From Clostridia bacterium (GTDB lineage: Bacteria; Bacillota; Clostridia; Oscillospirales; Acutalibacteraceae), in the NCBI GenBank assembly GCA_017521925.1, contig JAFXBG010000001.1, positions 1 through 64,000 of the forward strand: DNA of 64,000 bases. The letters are read 5' to 3'. Below are positions 38,424-48,225 of this stretch, piece after piece (the first letter of the stretch is position 1; every line of letters begins with the position of its first letter). Below the pieces are notes generated by a model that was not told where the DNA came from, searched no databases, and saw only the letters and a program-made list of their open reading frames with translations. Both the position numbers and the translations under genes were made by a program.

Positions 38424-40454
38424 TTAAATTAGGCCTGCTATTTTTTTCTGTATTGCTGTTGCATCTTTGATGTTAATCTTGTTATCTTCGGTAAAATCAG
38501 CAAGTTTTAGTGCATTTTCATCTAAAGAAACAAGCTTTGCAAGGTACTTCTGGATGCTCGTTACATCACGGATATTAACCTTATAGTCCATATTTACGTC
38601 GCCAATTTCAAAGGCAAGGAAAATCGGCGGGGTTGTGCCTGTGGGGTTGACAGTTGTGTTTTGAACCTGGGTTGTTTCTGAGGGGATGATATTTGTGCTT
38701 TCCTGAGGAGTTGTGGATGTGGGATGTGTATAATCTGTAGGGTCTGTGGCAGTAGTACCCTGTACAGGCTCAGTTGGCTCAGTAGTATATGTAAAGTCTG
38801 TTTCTTCTTCATAAGGAGCGACAAGCTCAAAGGTACCGTCTGTACAGTTAAGATAAAGACCATTTACAGAGTTTGTATAAACTTGAATATTTAAAGAAAT
38901 CCACTGTGCTTTTGTGCCGTTATAGTTAATGGTCTGAAGATTATCACAATCGTGGATAGCCGCAGAGTCTGCCGAAGAGAGCGTTGAGGGCAGGTTGATA
39001 ACCTCAAGAGAATTACAGAAGTTAACAGCAAACATTTCAATTTCGCGTACGCCTTCAGTTATGGTAAGTTCTTTAAGATAATTGTTATCGCTTATTGCAG
39101 TTTCCTGAATTTTATCAGTAAACTCAGATGTAGTAAAAGAACTGTCTTTCTTTCCGCAGGGATAATACACAAGGGTGTCAGAAAGATTGTATACTACACC
39201 GTCTTTATCATATAAGTACTGCTGACTTTTTGGGGCAATAACGCATTCAATACTTTTTGCGAAGCTGAAATTAGCATCGGAAACTATATCATTAAGCACA
39301 ACAGTTTTAAGGTTTTTAACACTGTCAAAAGCATTGTTGTTAATATAATTTATATCTTCAGGAATTGTAAAGGACTCACCTGCTTTATTTGCAGGATAGG
39401 TGTGCAGGGTTTTGTCATATTCGTATAACTGAAAAAGAACACCGTCAACAGAGTAATAGTAAGGGTTTCCGCTTTCAACATATACTGCAGTCAAATTATC
39501 ACAGTCAATAAAAGCACCGCCGCCTACAAATTCCACGCCTTTTGGGATGGTTATGCTTTCAAGGCCTGAATATTCAAAGGCAAAATAGTCAATATACTTT
39601 ACAGATTCAGGAATTATGAGAGTTTTGAGTTTATTACATTCGCTGATTAATCTGCCGGGAATTTCTGTCAGATTATTTGAAAGATTGAGGGTTTTAAGAT
39701 TAATGCACATAGAAAATGCGCCGTAGTCGATTTTAGTTACAGAATCAGGTATGGTGATTTCAGTGATTTTTATACAATTCTCAAATGCACCAAAGCCAAT
39801 GGATTCAAGATTTTCGGGAAGATTAATTTCTGCAAGTTTATCGCAGAAAGAAAAAGCCATAGCGTCAATATATTTAAGGCTTTCAGGCATTTTTACGGAC
39901 TCTATATCGCTGAAGAAGAAAGCTGAACCGGCAATAAGCTCTGTACCTTCTTTAATAACAATATGTGAAGTATCGCTTGAAGCATCGAAGTCCATAAGAT
40001 ATTTTCCTAAATAAAGAAGGTCGCCCTCCCAGTTTTCGCTGTTTTTGCTGATAGCTGTGTTGCTTAATATATTACATCCGATGCTTTTAAGCGTATCGGG
40101 TAAGTTAAGCTGAGTCAGGTTTACACAGTTGGTAAAAGCATCATCGCCGATTGCTTCAACACCGTCAGGTACAGTTACGGTTGTAACGGCGCTATTTCCT
40201 TTAAAAGCGGCATATTCAATTACTTTAACAGGCTGACCTCCAAGTACAGAAGGTATTGTAACAACCGATTCACTGCCTGTGTATTTTGTAATGAGAGCGT
40301 ATGTATCTACAGTATCACCGATGTATTCATCTATAATTACATACTGAAAGCTTCCTTCAGTTTCTGCAGATACAAGGCATAATGACAAACTTGTCAAAAG
40401 CACAAGAATTGCCATAAGACAAGCTGAAAATTTCTTTAAACTAAATGTTTTCAT
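38424..40454 (-). CDS. secreted BspA-like LRR protein with dockerin
   Basis: 676 residues. Signal peptide 1-31 (LCLVSAETE). BspA-type leucine-rich repeats fill about 45-500, with units such as ITEITIPDSVTKIDYGAFSM and AVYVESGNPYYYSVDGVLFQ, the second being the non-LRR insert often seen in BspA surface proteins. A Thr/Pro linker (about 550-610) leads to a type I dockerin: GDVNMDYKVNIRDVTSIQKY and ADFTEDNKINIKDATAIQKK. Its dockerin differs more from the other three (MDYK for ADGK). Likely an adhesin or binding component of an extracellular complex. ATG 40454 follows AGGAGGATATAT. Confidence 0.85.
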   Translation of the reverse strand: MKTFSLKKFSACLMAILVLLTSLSLCLVSAETEGSFQYVIIDEYIGDTVDTYALITKYTGSESVVTIPSVLGGQPVKVIEYAAFKGNSAVTTVTVPDGVEAIGDDAFTNCVNLTQLNLPDTLKSIGCNILSNTAISKNSENWEGDLLYLGKYLMDFDASSDTSHIVIKEGTELIAGSAFFFSDIESVKMPESLKYIDAMAFSFCDKLAEINLPENLESIGFGAFENCIKITEITIPDSVTKIDYGAFSMCINLKTLNLSNNLTEIPGRLISECNKLKTLIIPESVKYIDYFAFEYSGLESITIPKGVEFVGGGAFIDCDNLTAVYVESGNPYYYSVDGVLFQLYEYDKTLHTYPANKAGESFTIPEDINYINNNAFDSVKNLKTVVLNDIVSDANFSFAKSIECVIAPKSQQYLYDKDGVVYNLSDTLVYYPCGKKDSSFTTSEFTDKIQETAISDNNYLKELTITEGVREIEMFAVNFCNSLEVINLPSTLSSADSAAIHDCDNLQTINYNGTKAQWISLNIQVYTNSVNGLYLNCTDGTFELVAPYEEETDFTYTTEPTEPVQGTTATDPTDYTHPTSTTPQESTNIIPSETTQVQNTTVNPTGTTPPIFLAFEIGDVNMDYKVNIRDVTSIQKYLAKLVSLDENALKLADFTEDNKINIKDATAIQKKIAGLI

Positions 40455-40590
40455 ATATATCCTCCTATGAGTTGATATCATAATTTTACACCATTACAAA
40501 ACAAAAGTAAAATACATTTTACAAATAATAAGGGATAATAAGTATTATTCTGCACAGAGTATATTTATATGGTATAAGAGGTGATTGTGC

Positions 40591-41031
40591 TTGAAAATAC
40601 TGCCGAGGGCATTTATACTGTCGGTTTGTGTGAGTTTTTTGGTATCAGTTGCCTCTTATTTTTTACTTATATTTTTATGCAACCGCTTTGCACCGTTTCT
40701 ACTGCCCTTTGTTTTTTTTACCACTGTTTTAATTTTTGTGACGCTTTTTTATTTGTCAGCTGTACATTACCGTACCTTCTTTGCAAATTTAAAGGGCGAA
40801 AAGCTGGAAATTGCCAAAGGTTTTATTATAAAAAGAAAAATAACACTAAACCTCAGATTTGCGGTTTCAGCAAAAAATGTATCAACACCTTTGATGCGTA
40901 TGATGAAAATTTCAAATCTTTTGCTTTTATTTGAAGGAAGCCTGTGTTTTATTCCTCTTGTAAAAGCAGAGGATGCAGAGTATTTGTATGATAAAGTTTT
41001 AAAAATAAGTGAGAAAAATGAAAAAATATAA
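40591..41031 (+). CDS. membrane protein with bPH2-like domain (YdbS-like)
   Basis: 146 residues. Two adjacent membrane helices (about 8-55) are followed by a small beta-rich region (LKGEKLEIAKGFIIKRKITL) typical of bacterial PH-like (bPH2) proteins. Such genes occur in pairs like B. subtilis ydbS-ydbT, and here the next gene is the larger partner, overlapping by 14 bases. The start TTG at 40591 is chosen because AGGTGA ends six bases before it. Function of such pairs is poorly known; resistance to exogenous compounds has been suggested for ydbST. Confidence 0.62.
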   Translation: MKILPRAFILSVCVSFLVSVASYFLLIFLCNRFAPFLLPFVFFTTVLIFVTLFYLSAVHYRTFFANLKGEKLEIAKGFIIKRKITLNLRFAVSAKNVSTPLMRMMKISNLLLLFEGSLCFIPLVKAEDAEYLYDKVLKISEKNEKI

Positions 41032-42397
41032 GTTTTCAAAAACCTATGTAGCGGCAGTTTTGTACCGCTATGCTTTTCTGTTATTTGTGCCTGTTTTGCA
41101 GGGAATTCTGTTTGCAAAAAGCGGCAAAGAGATTTTGTTTACCCTGTATTCTGCAGACCTGATTGTATTGGTGCTTATTATAAGCATTGCGGCAACAAGG
41201 TGCAGCAAATCTGAGCTGAGGCTTGATAACAAAGTATGTGACATAAGAGGCGGTGTGTTTTTTAAAACCTCTGAAAAATCAATTTTACAAAAAAGAGTCA
41301 GTTTGGTTTTTACAAGCGGAATTTTTATAAGGCTTATGGGCGGATGCAGGCTGAGAATTTTTGGAGGCAGTGCTTACTCTGCAGCATATCTGAAACATAA
41401 GGATAAAGATGATATATTAAATATTTTACTGCCTAAAAATCCCCAAAAAATCGTAGCATCGGGAATTTTCAGAAGCTTACTTATGTCCCTTTCATTTTCA
41501 AATGCGCTTACGGGACTGCTGGCGGCGGTGCCTGTTATACGCAGGGCATCTGTAATTATCGGCGCCAAGCAGACTGCACTTATTTTAGAAGGAGCAAGCC
41601 TTGAGGGAATATTTAAATTTACCGGATTGGAGCCAATGCTCAGTAAAATTTCTTCTGTATTATTTTTTTGCTGGGTTGTAGGTTTTGCTACTGAATTTTT
41701 CAGCGAGTATGGACTTAAATTAAGTATATATCCCTTTCATTTTAAGGTCAGCAAAGGGCTTATTACAAAAACTCAGGCGGTTTTTTCTAAAAAATCTGTA
41801 AGGGCAGTTATTTTCAGACAAAGCCTGCTGATGTTTTTGCTTGGGTTTTACAGTGCCCAGCTTATCCTTAATATAAAACCAAGGCGGAAAATTCATATTC
41901 TTTCAGCAGGCCGACGATTGGCATGTGAGGTTTTGCAGGAGGATATTTACGGGAATTCGGAAAAATACAAAACTACAATTTACCCGCCAAAAACAGCTGT
42001 ATGGGGATATACTTACCTTCCTTTTATCTGTGTATCTCTGTCGTCTGTAATTCTTATTCTGTTATCGTCAAATCTTATAATAAAGTCGGTTTCAGCGGTA
42101 ATGACGGTGATTTTTGCAATATGGTTTCTGTTCAGGTTTTTTGCACTATTCCGCTCGTCCGTAAGTATTTCAGATAAGTATACAGAAGTTAAGTATTATT
42201 CGGGTATGAACTTTACAAGAGCGGTTTTCAAGTCAGAGGATATTACAGGTTTTGAAATTACTCAGAGTATTTTTCAGCAGATAAACGGCAGATGTAATAT
42301 AAAAATCAAAATTGCCAACACAAAGACTATGACGGTTAGGATAAAACATCTTAATAAAAATGATGTGCTAAAATTAAAATTCCCGCCACTTATGTGA
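41018..42397 (+). CDS. membrane protein with repeated bPH2-like domains (YdbT-like)
   Basis: 459 residues, several membrane helices (about 15-65, 150-180, 215-235, 265-285, 335-385) alternating with beta-rich segments (FHFKVSKGLITKTQAVFSKK, TEVKYYSGMNFTRAVFKSED). That alternation is the YdbT/bPH2 pattern. It overlaps the preceding small partner, suggesting the two form a complex. The ATG at 41018 has a poor ribosome site, which fits translation coupling; the GTG at 41009 is an alternative. Its stop codon lies inside the terminator stem shared with glgP. Confidence 0.6.
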   Translation: MKKYKFSKTYVAAVLYRYAFLLFVPVLQGILFAKSGKEILFTLYSADLIVLVLIISIAATRCSKSELRLDNKVCDIRGGVFFKTSEKSILQKRVSLVFTSGIFIRLMGGCRLRIFGGSAYSAAYLKHKDKDDILNILLPKNPQKIVASGIFRSLLMSLSFSNALTGLLAAVPVIRRASVIIGAKQTALILEGASLEGIFKFTGLEPMLSKISSVLFFCWVVGFATEFFSEYGLKLSIYPFHFKVSKGLITKTQAVFSKKSVRAVIFRQSLLMFLLGFYSAQLILNIKPRRKIHILSAGRRLACEVLQEDIYGNSEKYKTTIYPPKTAVWGYTYLPFICVSLSSVILILLSSNLIIKSVSAVMTVIFAIWFLFRFFALFRSSVSISDKYTEVKYYSGMNFTRAVFKSEDITGFEITQSIFQQINGRCNIKIKIANTKTMTVRIKHLNKNDVLKLKFPPLM

Positions 42398-42405
42398 CGG
42401 GAATT
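42378..42405. terminator. bidirectional terminator overlapping a stop codon
   Basis: AATTCCCGCCAC (42378-42389) pairs with GTGACGGGAATT (42394-42405), one G-T pair. The stem includes the last codons and TGA of the YdbT-like gene and lies just before the glgP stop; TTTTAATTTTAG follows on minus. Confidence 0.72.
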
Positions 42406-42409
42406 AATT

Positions 42410-44803
42410 TTATCTTTTTACGGGGTTAATGTTCCAGATGCCCTTTGCATAGTCGTTAATAGAACGGTCAGCGGCAAAAATGCCTGCATTTGCTATATTT
42501 TTAAGAGACATCTGGTTCCAGAGTGTGCGGTCGTTATAAAGTCTGGAGCTCTGTGCCTGAGCCTGTGCGTAAGAAGCAAAGTCAGCAAGAACCATATAGG
42601 GGTCAGAGTTCATAAGATTTTCACCTATTGCTCTGAATTCAGAGCTTAAAAGCCAGTCAATGGCTTTGCGGATAACAGGGTCAGTATCATAATAATATCT
42701 GGGATTATAGCCACGCTGTTTTGTTTCATTAACTTCAGGTGTGCTCATTCCGAAAAGTATCATATTATCTCTGCCTACTGCGTCATAAATCTCAACATTT
42801 GCACCGTCAAGAGTACCAAGGGTAACAGCACCGTTAATCATAAACTTCATATTACTTGTGCCTGATGCTTCAGTACCTGCAAGAGAAATTTGCTCGCTTA
42901 TTTCTGCCGAAGGAATAAGCTGCTCGGCAATTGTTACACGGTAATTTTCAAGGTACACAACTTTAAGTTTACCATTTACTCGGTTGTCGTTGTTGATAAT
43001 GTCAGCAAGCTTGCATATAAACTGAATAATCTGCTTTGCAAAGTAGTAACCGGGAGCCGCCTTTGCACCGAAAATATAGGTGCGGGGGGTAAAATCTGCA
43101 GAAGGATTGTCAGAAAGATACTGGTAGGTAGCTAAGATATGCAGAGCATTCATAAGCTGACGCTTGTACTCGTGAAGTCTCTTTACCTGAACGTCAAAAA
43201 TAGAGTCAGGGTCAACGGTTATCCCTGAAGTGTTGCGGATAATTTCGCTCATCTTCATTTTATTCTGACGTTTGATGTCTGCAAGTGCATCCAAAGATGC
43301 ACGGTCATTCATAAACTTTTCGAGGTTTTTAAGCTCAGATGCATCGGACCTGAAGCCTTCGCCGATTCGCTCAGAAATAAATTTTGAAAGGCCCGGGTTA
43401 GCCTGACAAAGCCAACGTCTGTGAGCAATACCGTTGGTTACGTTTGTAAACTTCCAGGGAGTATCCTGATAGAAGTCATTAAATACAGTATCTTTAAGAA
43501 TGTCGCTGTGGAGAGCAGAAACACCGTTTACCTTGTAGCTTGCCATAACAGCAAGGTTAGCCATACGAACATAGCCGTCATAAATTATGGACATACGGTT
43601 TACTCTGTCCTGAGGCACGCCCTTGCTGATTAAGTCATAGCAATATCTGCGGTTAATTTCACATACAATCTGATAAATTCTGGGAAGCTTTGTGCGGAAC
43701 ATATCCTCGCTCCAGCACTCAAGAGCCTCTTTCATAACGGTGTGGTTGGTGTAAGCAATGGTGCGGTTAACAATGTTCCATGCGTCGTCCCAACGGTATC
43801 CGCACTCGTCCAAAAGAATTCGCATAAGCTCGGGTACAGCCAAAACAGGGTGAGTATCGTTTAAGTGAATTGCAACCTTGTCGGGAAGATTGTCCAGGGT
43901 TTTGTATACTCTTAAGTGACGTTTGATAATATCCTGAACAGTAGCAGAAACAAGGAAGTACTGCTGATTAAGTCTTAAGGATTTACCCTCTGTATGGTTA
44001 TCGCCGGGGTAAAGCACCTTTGTAATGCTTTCTGCCATAGCTTTCTGCTCAACTGCACGGAGATACTCGCCGTCGTTGAAAAGCTGCATATTAAAATCCT
44101 TACTGTCTGCCGCCCAAAGGCGAAGGCGTGATACACCTTTGCCGTCATTACCTGCAACAAGCATATCATAAGGCACTGCAAGCACTTTGGTATCGTTTAC
44201 CATTTCAACCTTGTGGTTGCCGTCAATCCAGTCTTCAATCATAGTGCCGTTAAAGCTGATTTCAACAGCTTTTTCAGGGTGGGCATGAAGCCACACGCTG
44301 CCGCCGGGAAGCCAGAAATCAGGAAGCTCTGTCTGCCAGCCGTCAACAAGTTTCTGGTTAAAAATTCCGTATTCATATCTTAAGGAGTAGCCCATAGCAG
44401 GGTAACCCTGAGATGCAAGTCCGTCTAAAAAGCAGGCGGCAAGTCTGCCCAGTCCGCCGTTGCCTAAGCCTGCGTCAGGCTCCATATCGTATACTTTATC
44501 AAGAGAAACGCCGTACTCCTTAAGAGCAGACTGAACGTTCTCTTCAAGACCTAAGTTTGAGAGGTTATTTTTAAGGGAACGGCCCATTAAAAATTCCATA
44601 CAAAGGTAGTAAACGGTCTTTTTGCCTTCGTAGTTTGCCTGGTTTGTAAAGTCGGTGTAATCATTGCTCATTAAATCACGGCAGATAAGTGTAACTGCCT
44701 TATAATAATGCTCATTTGTGGCTTCTTCGGGTGTTACGTGAAACACCGAGGTAAGCTTTTCGTTGATTTGCTGTGTAATTTGTTTTACGGTTAGTTTTTT
44801 CAT
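42410..44803 (-). CDS. glgP: glycogen/maltodextrin phosphorylase
   Basis: 797 residues. It releases glucose 1-phosphate from alpha-1,4-glucans, using pyridoxal phosphate. Conserved blocks: YLCMEFLMGRSLKNNLSNLG, DAGLGNGGLGRLAACFLDGLA, HLNDTHPVLAVPELMR, and the PLP site EASGTSNMKFMINGAVTLG, with Lys in NMKF. The Gly-to-Ser change in SGTS is a known bacterial variant. ATG 44803 follows GAGGAATACT. It has its own promoter and two TTGCAA palindromes in the leader. With the GH13 enzyme at 59 kb it suggests intracellular glucan turnover. Confidence 0.95.
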   Translation of the reverse strand: MKKLTVKQITQQINEKLTSVFHVTPEEATNEHYYKAVTLICRDLMSNDYTDFTNQANYEGKKTVYYLCMEFLMGRSLKNNLSNLGLEENVQSALKEYGVSLDKVYDMEPDAGLGNGGLGRLAACFLDGLASQGYPAMGYSLRYEYGIFNQKLVDGWQTELPDFWLPGGSVWLHAHPEKAVEISFNGTMIEDWIDGNHKVEMVNDTKVLAVPYDMLVAGNDGKGVSRLRLWAADSKDFNMQLFNDGEYLRAVEQKAMAESITKVLYPGDNHTEGKSLRLNQQYFLVSATVQDIIKRHLRVYKTLDNLPDKVAIHLNDTHPVLAVPELMRILLDECGYRWDDAWNIVNRTIAYTNHTVMKEALECWSEDMFRTKLPRIYQIVCEINRRYCYDLISKGVPQDRVNRMSIIYDGYVRMANLAVMASYKVNGVSALHSDILKDTVFNDFYQDTPWKFTNVTNGIAHRRWLCQANPGLSKFISERIGEGFRSDASELKNLEKFMNDRASLDALADIKRQNKMKMSEIIRNTSGITVDPDSIFDVQVKRLHEYKRQLMNALHILATYQYLSDNPSADFTPRTYIFGAKAAPGYYFAKQIIQFICKLADIINNDNRVNGKLKVVYLENYRVTIAEQLIPSAEISEQISLAGTEASGTSNMKFMINGAVTLGTLDGANVEIYDAVGRDNMILFGMSTPEVNETKQRGYNPRYYYDTDPVIRKAIDWLLSSEFRAIGENLMNSDPYMVLADFASYAQAQAQSSRLYNDRTLWNQMSLKNIANAGIFAADRSINDYAKGIWNINPVKR

Positions 44804-44826
44804 AGTATTCCTCACAGGGGTAAATT

Positions 44827-44885
44827 AAATTTGCAACAAAATTTGCAATTTTGTTTATTATACAAGATTTGTTAAATTTATGCAA
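44827..44885 (-). promoter_or_regulatory. glgP promoter and possible operator
   Basis: Minus strand TTGCAT (44885-44880), 17 bases, TATAAT (44862-44857). Downstream of the -10 lie two AAATTTGCAA direct repeats whose TTGCAA cores are self-complementary and about 13 bases apart (about 44831-44848), a plausible repressor site. The operator is inference. Confidence 0.55.
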
Positions 44886-45006
44886 CCTAAGAGAAAAAAA
44901 GATTATTAAATATAAAGGTTACAATTTATATATTTTTATATACTAAGATAAATTTTTGTATTATAATTAAAGTGGATAAACAGACAAACAAGGAGTTGTA
45001 TGCTAA

Positions 45007-45549
45007 ATGGAAAGCAAAAATGTAGTTATTTACGTTGCAGGTCAGAGATATTCTATCCGTACCAAAGATACAGAGGAATATGTTATTTCTACAGGTGAGC
45101 AGGTAGATTTAAGAATCAAGGGTATTCAGAATGACAACCCAAGACTTAACAGGGATGCCTGTGCAATTCTTGCCGCTCTTGACTATTGTGATGATATGAG
45201 AAAGCTCTCAAGCCGCGTGGATATTCTTCGTGAGCAGGTTAAGGACTATCTTGCAGACAGTGAAAAGTTAAGAAGTGAGAACGCATCCTTAAGAACTGAG
45301 GTAGAAAAACTTAAGGAAGAGCTGAGAGCTTTAAAGGAAAAGAAAACTCAGGTTATGCCTTCTAAAAATCAGCCTCAGCAGAACAATGTGAATAATAAGA
45401 ATAACCAGAACAAGGGTATTCCTTATGCAAACCCTCAGAACCGCTACGGAGTTCAGAGTTTTTCAAATACAAAAGAAGCAAAACCTCAGGAAAAGGTAAA
45501 GGAAGAAAACTACCACCAGTTCAGTATTTTTGACAAGGAAATTAAGTAA
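45007..45549 (+). CDS. zapA: ZapA-like cell division protein with extended C-terminus
   Basis: 180 residues. The ZapA domain spans about 1-70 (VVIYVAGQRYSIRTKDTEEY, LNRDACAILAALDYCDDMRK) and continues as a coiled coil to about 118 (LREQVKDYLADSEKLRSENA). ZapA crosslinks FtsZ filaments at mid-cell. A Gln/Asn-rich, probably disordered tail follows, ending YHQFSIFDKEIK. Usual ZapA is about 85-100 residues, so the tail is an addition. AAGGAG lies 11 bases before the ATG. Probably cotranscribed with the U32 gene, six bases downstream. Confidence 0.85.
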   Translation: MESKNVVIYVAGQRYSIRTKDTEEYVISTGEQVDLRIKGIQNDNPRLNRDACAILAALDYCDDMRKLSSRVDILREQVKDYLADSEKLRSENASLRTEVEKLKEELRALKEKKTQVMPSKNQPQQNNVNNKNNQNKGIPYANPQNRYGVQSFSNTKEAKPQEKVKEENYHQFSIFDKEIK

Positions 45550-45555
45550 TATACA

Positions 45556-47619
45556 ATGAATAAATGCGAAATTCTTGCTCCGGCAGGGAGTATGGAAAGT
45601 GTCATTGCCGGTGTCAGAAGCGGTGCTGACGCAGTTTACATCGGTGCTAAGGAATTTTCAGCCCGTGCTAGTGCGGAAAACTTCAGCATTGATGAAATAA
45701 AGTCCCTTTGTGCTTATTGCAGAGAACGAAACGTTAAGGTTTATCTTACCCTTAATACCCTTGTTTTTGACGATGAATTAAAGGAAGCCTTAACTCTTTG
45801 TCAGGATGCGTACAAAGCAGGCATTGATGCGGTTATCGTGCAGGATTTAGGTCTGGCAATGTTAATAAAAAAGAGTATGCCAAAACTGCCTCTTCACGCA
45901 TCCACTCAGCTCAGTGTGCATACTCCTGAGGGTGCAAAAGCTTTGAAAGACCTTGGTTTTCAGAGGGTGGTTTTATCCCGCGAGCTTTCTAAGGCTGAGA
46001 TTAAAGAAATTGCAGATGCAACAGATATTGAACTTGAGGTATTTGTTCACGGTGCTCTTTGTATGAGTGTGTCGGGACAGTGTTATTTTTCTGCAATGCT
46101 GGGCTCACGCTCAGGTAATCGCGGAAGATGTGCCCAGCCCTGCCGACTTCCGTTTAAGCTTAAGGGCGGTAACGGCTATGCTTTAAGCCTTAAGGATTCA
46201 AGCTTAGTGGATTATCTTAAAGAGCTTGAGGATATGGGTGTTAAAAGTGCCAAAATCGAGGGCAGAATGAAACGACCCGAGTATGTTTCAGCGGCGGTAA
46301 GAGCCTGTCGAGAGGGGCTTGACGAAGGAAAAGTATCTGAAAAAACAGCTGAAACATTAAAGAGTGTTTTTTCCCGTACGGGTTTTACCGATGGTTACTA
46401 TAAAGGAAAAAGAGATAAAAATCTTTTTGGCTACAGGCAGAAAGAAGACGTAACCTCTGCCACCAACAAGCTCCTTTCTGAAATCCGTAATTCTTACAAA
46501 GATGAGCGTAAGGCGGCAGGGCTAAGTATGAGCCTGAGTCTTAAATGTGATGAAAAAGCAGAGCTTACAGTAAGTGATGGGATAAATACAGTTACAGTAT
46601 ATTCCGAATCTGATGCGGAAATTGCCAAATCCTCGCCATCCTCAAAAGAAAGTGTTGAGCGGAGCCTTTCAAAAACAGGCGGAACTCCTTATTATTTAAA
46701 GGACCTAAGCTTTACCACAGATGAAAAAGCCATTATTCCTGCTTCTGTTTTAAATTCTATGCGCAGAGAAGCTTTGGAAAAAATAAGCTTACTCCGAGGA
46801 AAAGCTCCTTCGGCAGAAATTTTACCCGTAACCTTAAACAGAACAGGAACAAAGGCAGAAAATACTGCAGAAAAATTCACTGCAAGGTTTACCGATACCG
46901 ACGTGCCTGAGGATTTTAAAGAGGCAGAGAGGATATTTCTGCCGTTATTCGCACCTCTTAATGAATACGAAAGACTTATAAAGAATAATTTTAATGTATG
47001 TGCCGAAATTCCCAGAGGGATGTTCGGTATTGAAAACCAGATAAAGCTAAGGCTTGCCGAGCTTAAGAAAATCGGCGTAAAGGCTGTGCTTGCGTCTAAT
47101 ATCGGTGCGGTGTACTTAGCAAACAAAATGGGTTTTGATGTTCACGGCGGTTTCGGACTTAATATTACAAATACCGAGAGTCTGGTAGCCTATGAAGAAA
47201 TGGGACTTAAGTCCGCAGAGCTCAGCTTTGAGCTTACAAAGAATCAGATAAAAGAAATAGGCGGAAACATTCCAAGGGGGATTATTGCCGCGGGATACCT
47301 GCCGCTGATGCTGCTGAGAGCTTGCCCGAATTTAAACTCATCCGTTAAATGTTCTACCTGCACAGGCAGTACAAAAATGCAGGACAGATTGGGTGAGAAT
47401 TTCATTTTAAAATGTGACGGAAACTGCACCGAAATTCTCAATTCCGTTTATTTATCCCTTTGTAACGAAATTGACATTTTTTGCGGTGTGGACTTTTTCA
47501 CATTACGCTTTAGTGTGGAAAACTCTGTGGAAAAAGTGGAAAACATCCGCAGTTTTTCAAGTAAACATCATATTTTTTCAAAAATTACCCGTGGATTGTA
47601 TTTAAGGGGTGTGAAATAA
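45556..47619 (+). CDS. U32-family peptidase/RNA hydroxylation protein with DUF3656
   Basis: 687 residues. The N-terminal TIM-barrel U32 domain (ILAPAGSMESVIAGVRSGAD, VYIGAKEFSARASAENF) holds the signature ELEVFVHGALCMSVSGQCYF followed by GSRSGNRGRCAQPCRLPF, whose cysteines bind iron-sulfur in related RlhA/TrhP proteins. A DUF3656 domain (about 380-450) and a second barrel half follow; CPNLNSSVKCSTCTG adds further cysteines. The family was named peptidase from collagenase PrtC, but relatives act in 23S rRNA or tRNA hydroxylation; the latter is the better guess here. The order zapA-U32 is common in Clostridia. Confidence 0.88.
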   Translation: MNKCEILAPAGSMESVIAGVRSGADAVYIGAKEFSARASAENFSIDEIKSLCAYCRERNVKVYLTLNTLVFDDELKEALTLCQDAYKAGIDAVIVQDLGLAMLIKKSMPKLPLHASTQLSVHTPEGAKALKDLGFQRVVLSRELSKAEIKEIADATDIELEVFVHGALCMSVSGQCYFSAMLGSRSGNRGRCAQPCRLPFKLKGGNGYALSLKDSSLVDYLKELEDMGVKSAKIEGRMKRPEYVSAAVRACREGLDEGKVSEKTAETLKSVFSRTGFTDGYYKGKRDKNLFGYRQKEDVTSATNKLLSEIRNSYKDERKAAGLSMSLSLKCDEKAELTVSDGINTVTVYSESDAEIAKSSPSSKESVERSLSKTGGTPYYLKDLSFTTDEKAIIPASVLNSMRREALEKISLLRGKAPSAEILPVTLNRTGTKAENTAEKFTARFTDTDVPEDFKEAERIFLPLFAPLNEYERLIKNNFNVCAEIPRGMFGIENQIKLRLAELKKIGVKAVLASNIGAVYLANKMGFDVHGGFGLNITNTESLVAYEEMGLKSAELSFELTKNQIKEIGGNIPRGIIAAGYLPLMLLRACPNLNSSVKCSTCTGSTKMQDRLGENFILKCDGNCTEILNSVYLSLCNEIDIFCGVDFFTLRFSVENSVEKVENIRSFSSKHHIFSKITRGLYLRGVK

Positions 47620-47781
47620 TTAACAATTGGTTTATTTTTTGTAAGAATTATTTTACAGAATATTTACCGAAAACTTAATTTTCCAAAGGGGAAATTTTCC
47701 CCTTTTGTCGACATATTTTAAATATTGGCAAAATTTAGCTTTTGCAGGAAAGTGCGAAATTTTGCAGGAACGAGGCAAAAA

Positions 47782-48225
47782 ATGAATAATATTCTTAAAA
47801 TCAAAAGACTAAGAGAAAACGCAGTCGTGCCTAAATACGCAACATCCGGTGCCGCAGGTATGGATTTGTACGCTTGTATTGATACGCCTGTTACATTGGA
47901 ACCCGGCAAGCTTCTGATGATTCCCACAGGAATTGCCATTGAGCTTCCAAGCAAAGACTTAGCCGCCTTTATTCACGCCAGAAGCGGTTTGGGAGTAAAG
48001 CACGGTATCTGCCTTTCAAACGGTGTGGGTGTGGTTGATTCAGACTATCGCGGTGAGGTTTGCGTGGGCCTTTGCAACGTTTCTGACAAAGCCTACACAA
48101 TTGAACCTCTTGAGAGAGTGGCTCAGATGGTAATTGCACCTGTTGCGGTTATGGAAATTGAGGAAGTAACAGAACTTTCCGACACAGTCAGAGGCGAGGG
48201 CGGTTTTGGCTCTACAGGACGCTAA
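47782..48225 (+). CDS. dut: dUTP diphosphatase
   Basis: 147 residues. It hydrolyses dUTP to dUMP and pyrophosphate, keeping uracil out of DNA. All five trimeric dUTPase motifs are present: AGMDLYA, ARSGLG, GVVDSDYRGEV, ERVAQMVI, and RGEGGFGSTGR at the C-terminus. ATG 47782 follows GAGGCAAAAA; a longer open frame from 47725 is rejected because it lacks a site and conserved residues. The final CGC TAA lies in the first bases of repeat copy C. Confidence 0.96.
   Translation: MNNILKIKRLRENAVVPKYATSGAAGMDLYACIDTPVTLEPGKLLMIPTGIAIELPSKDLAAFIHARSGLGVKHGICLSNGVGVVDSDYRGEVCVGLCNVSDKAYTIEPLERVAQMVIAPVAVMEIEEVTELSDTVRGEGGFGSTGR

Noticed and set aside
44731..44746. Possible parS inside glgP (ACGTGAAACA)
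   Set aside because: The left half lacks TC and the site matches only half; probably coding chance.
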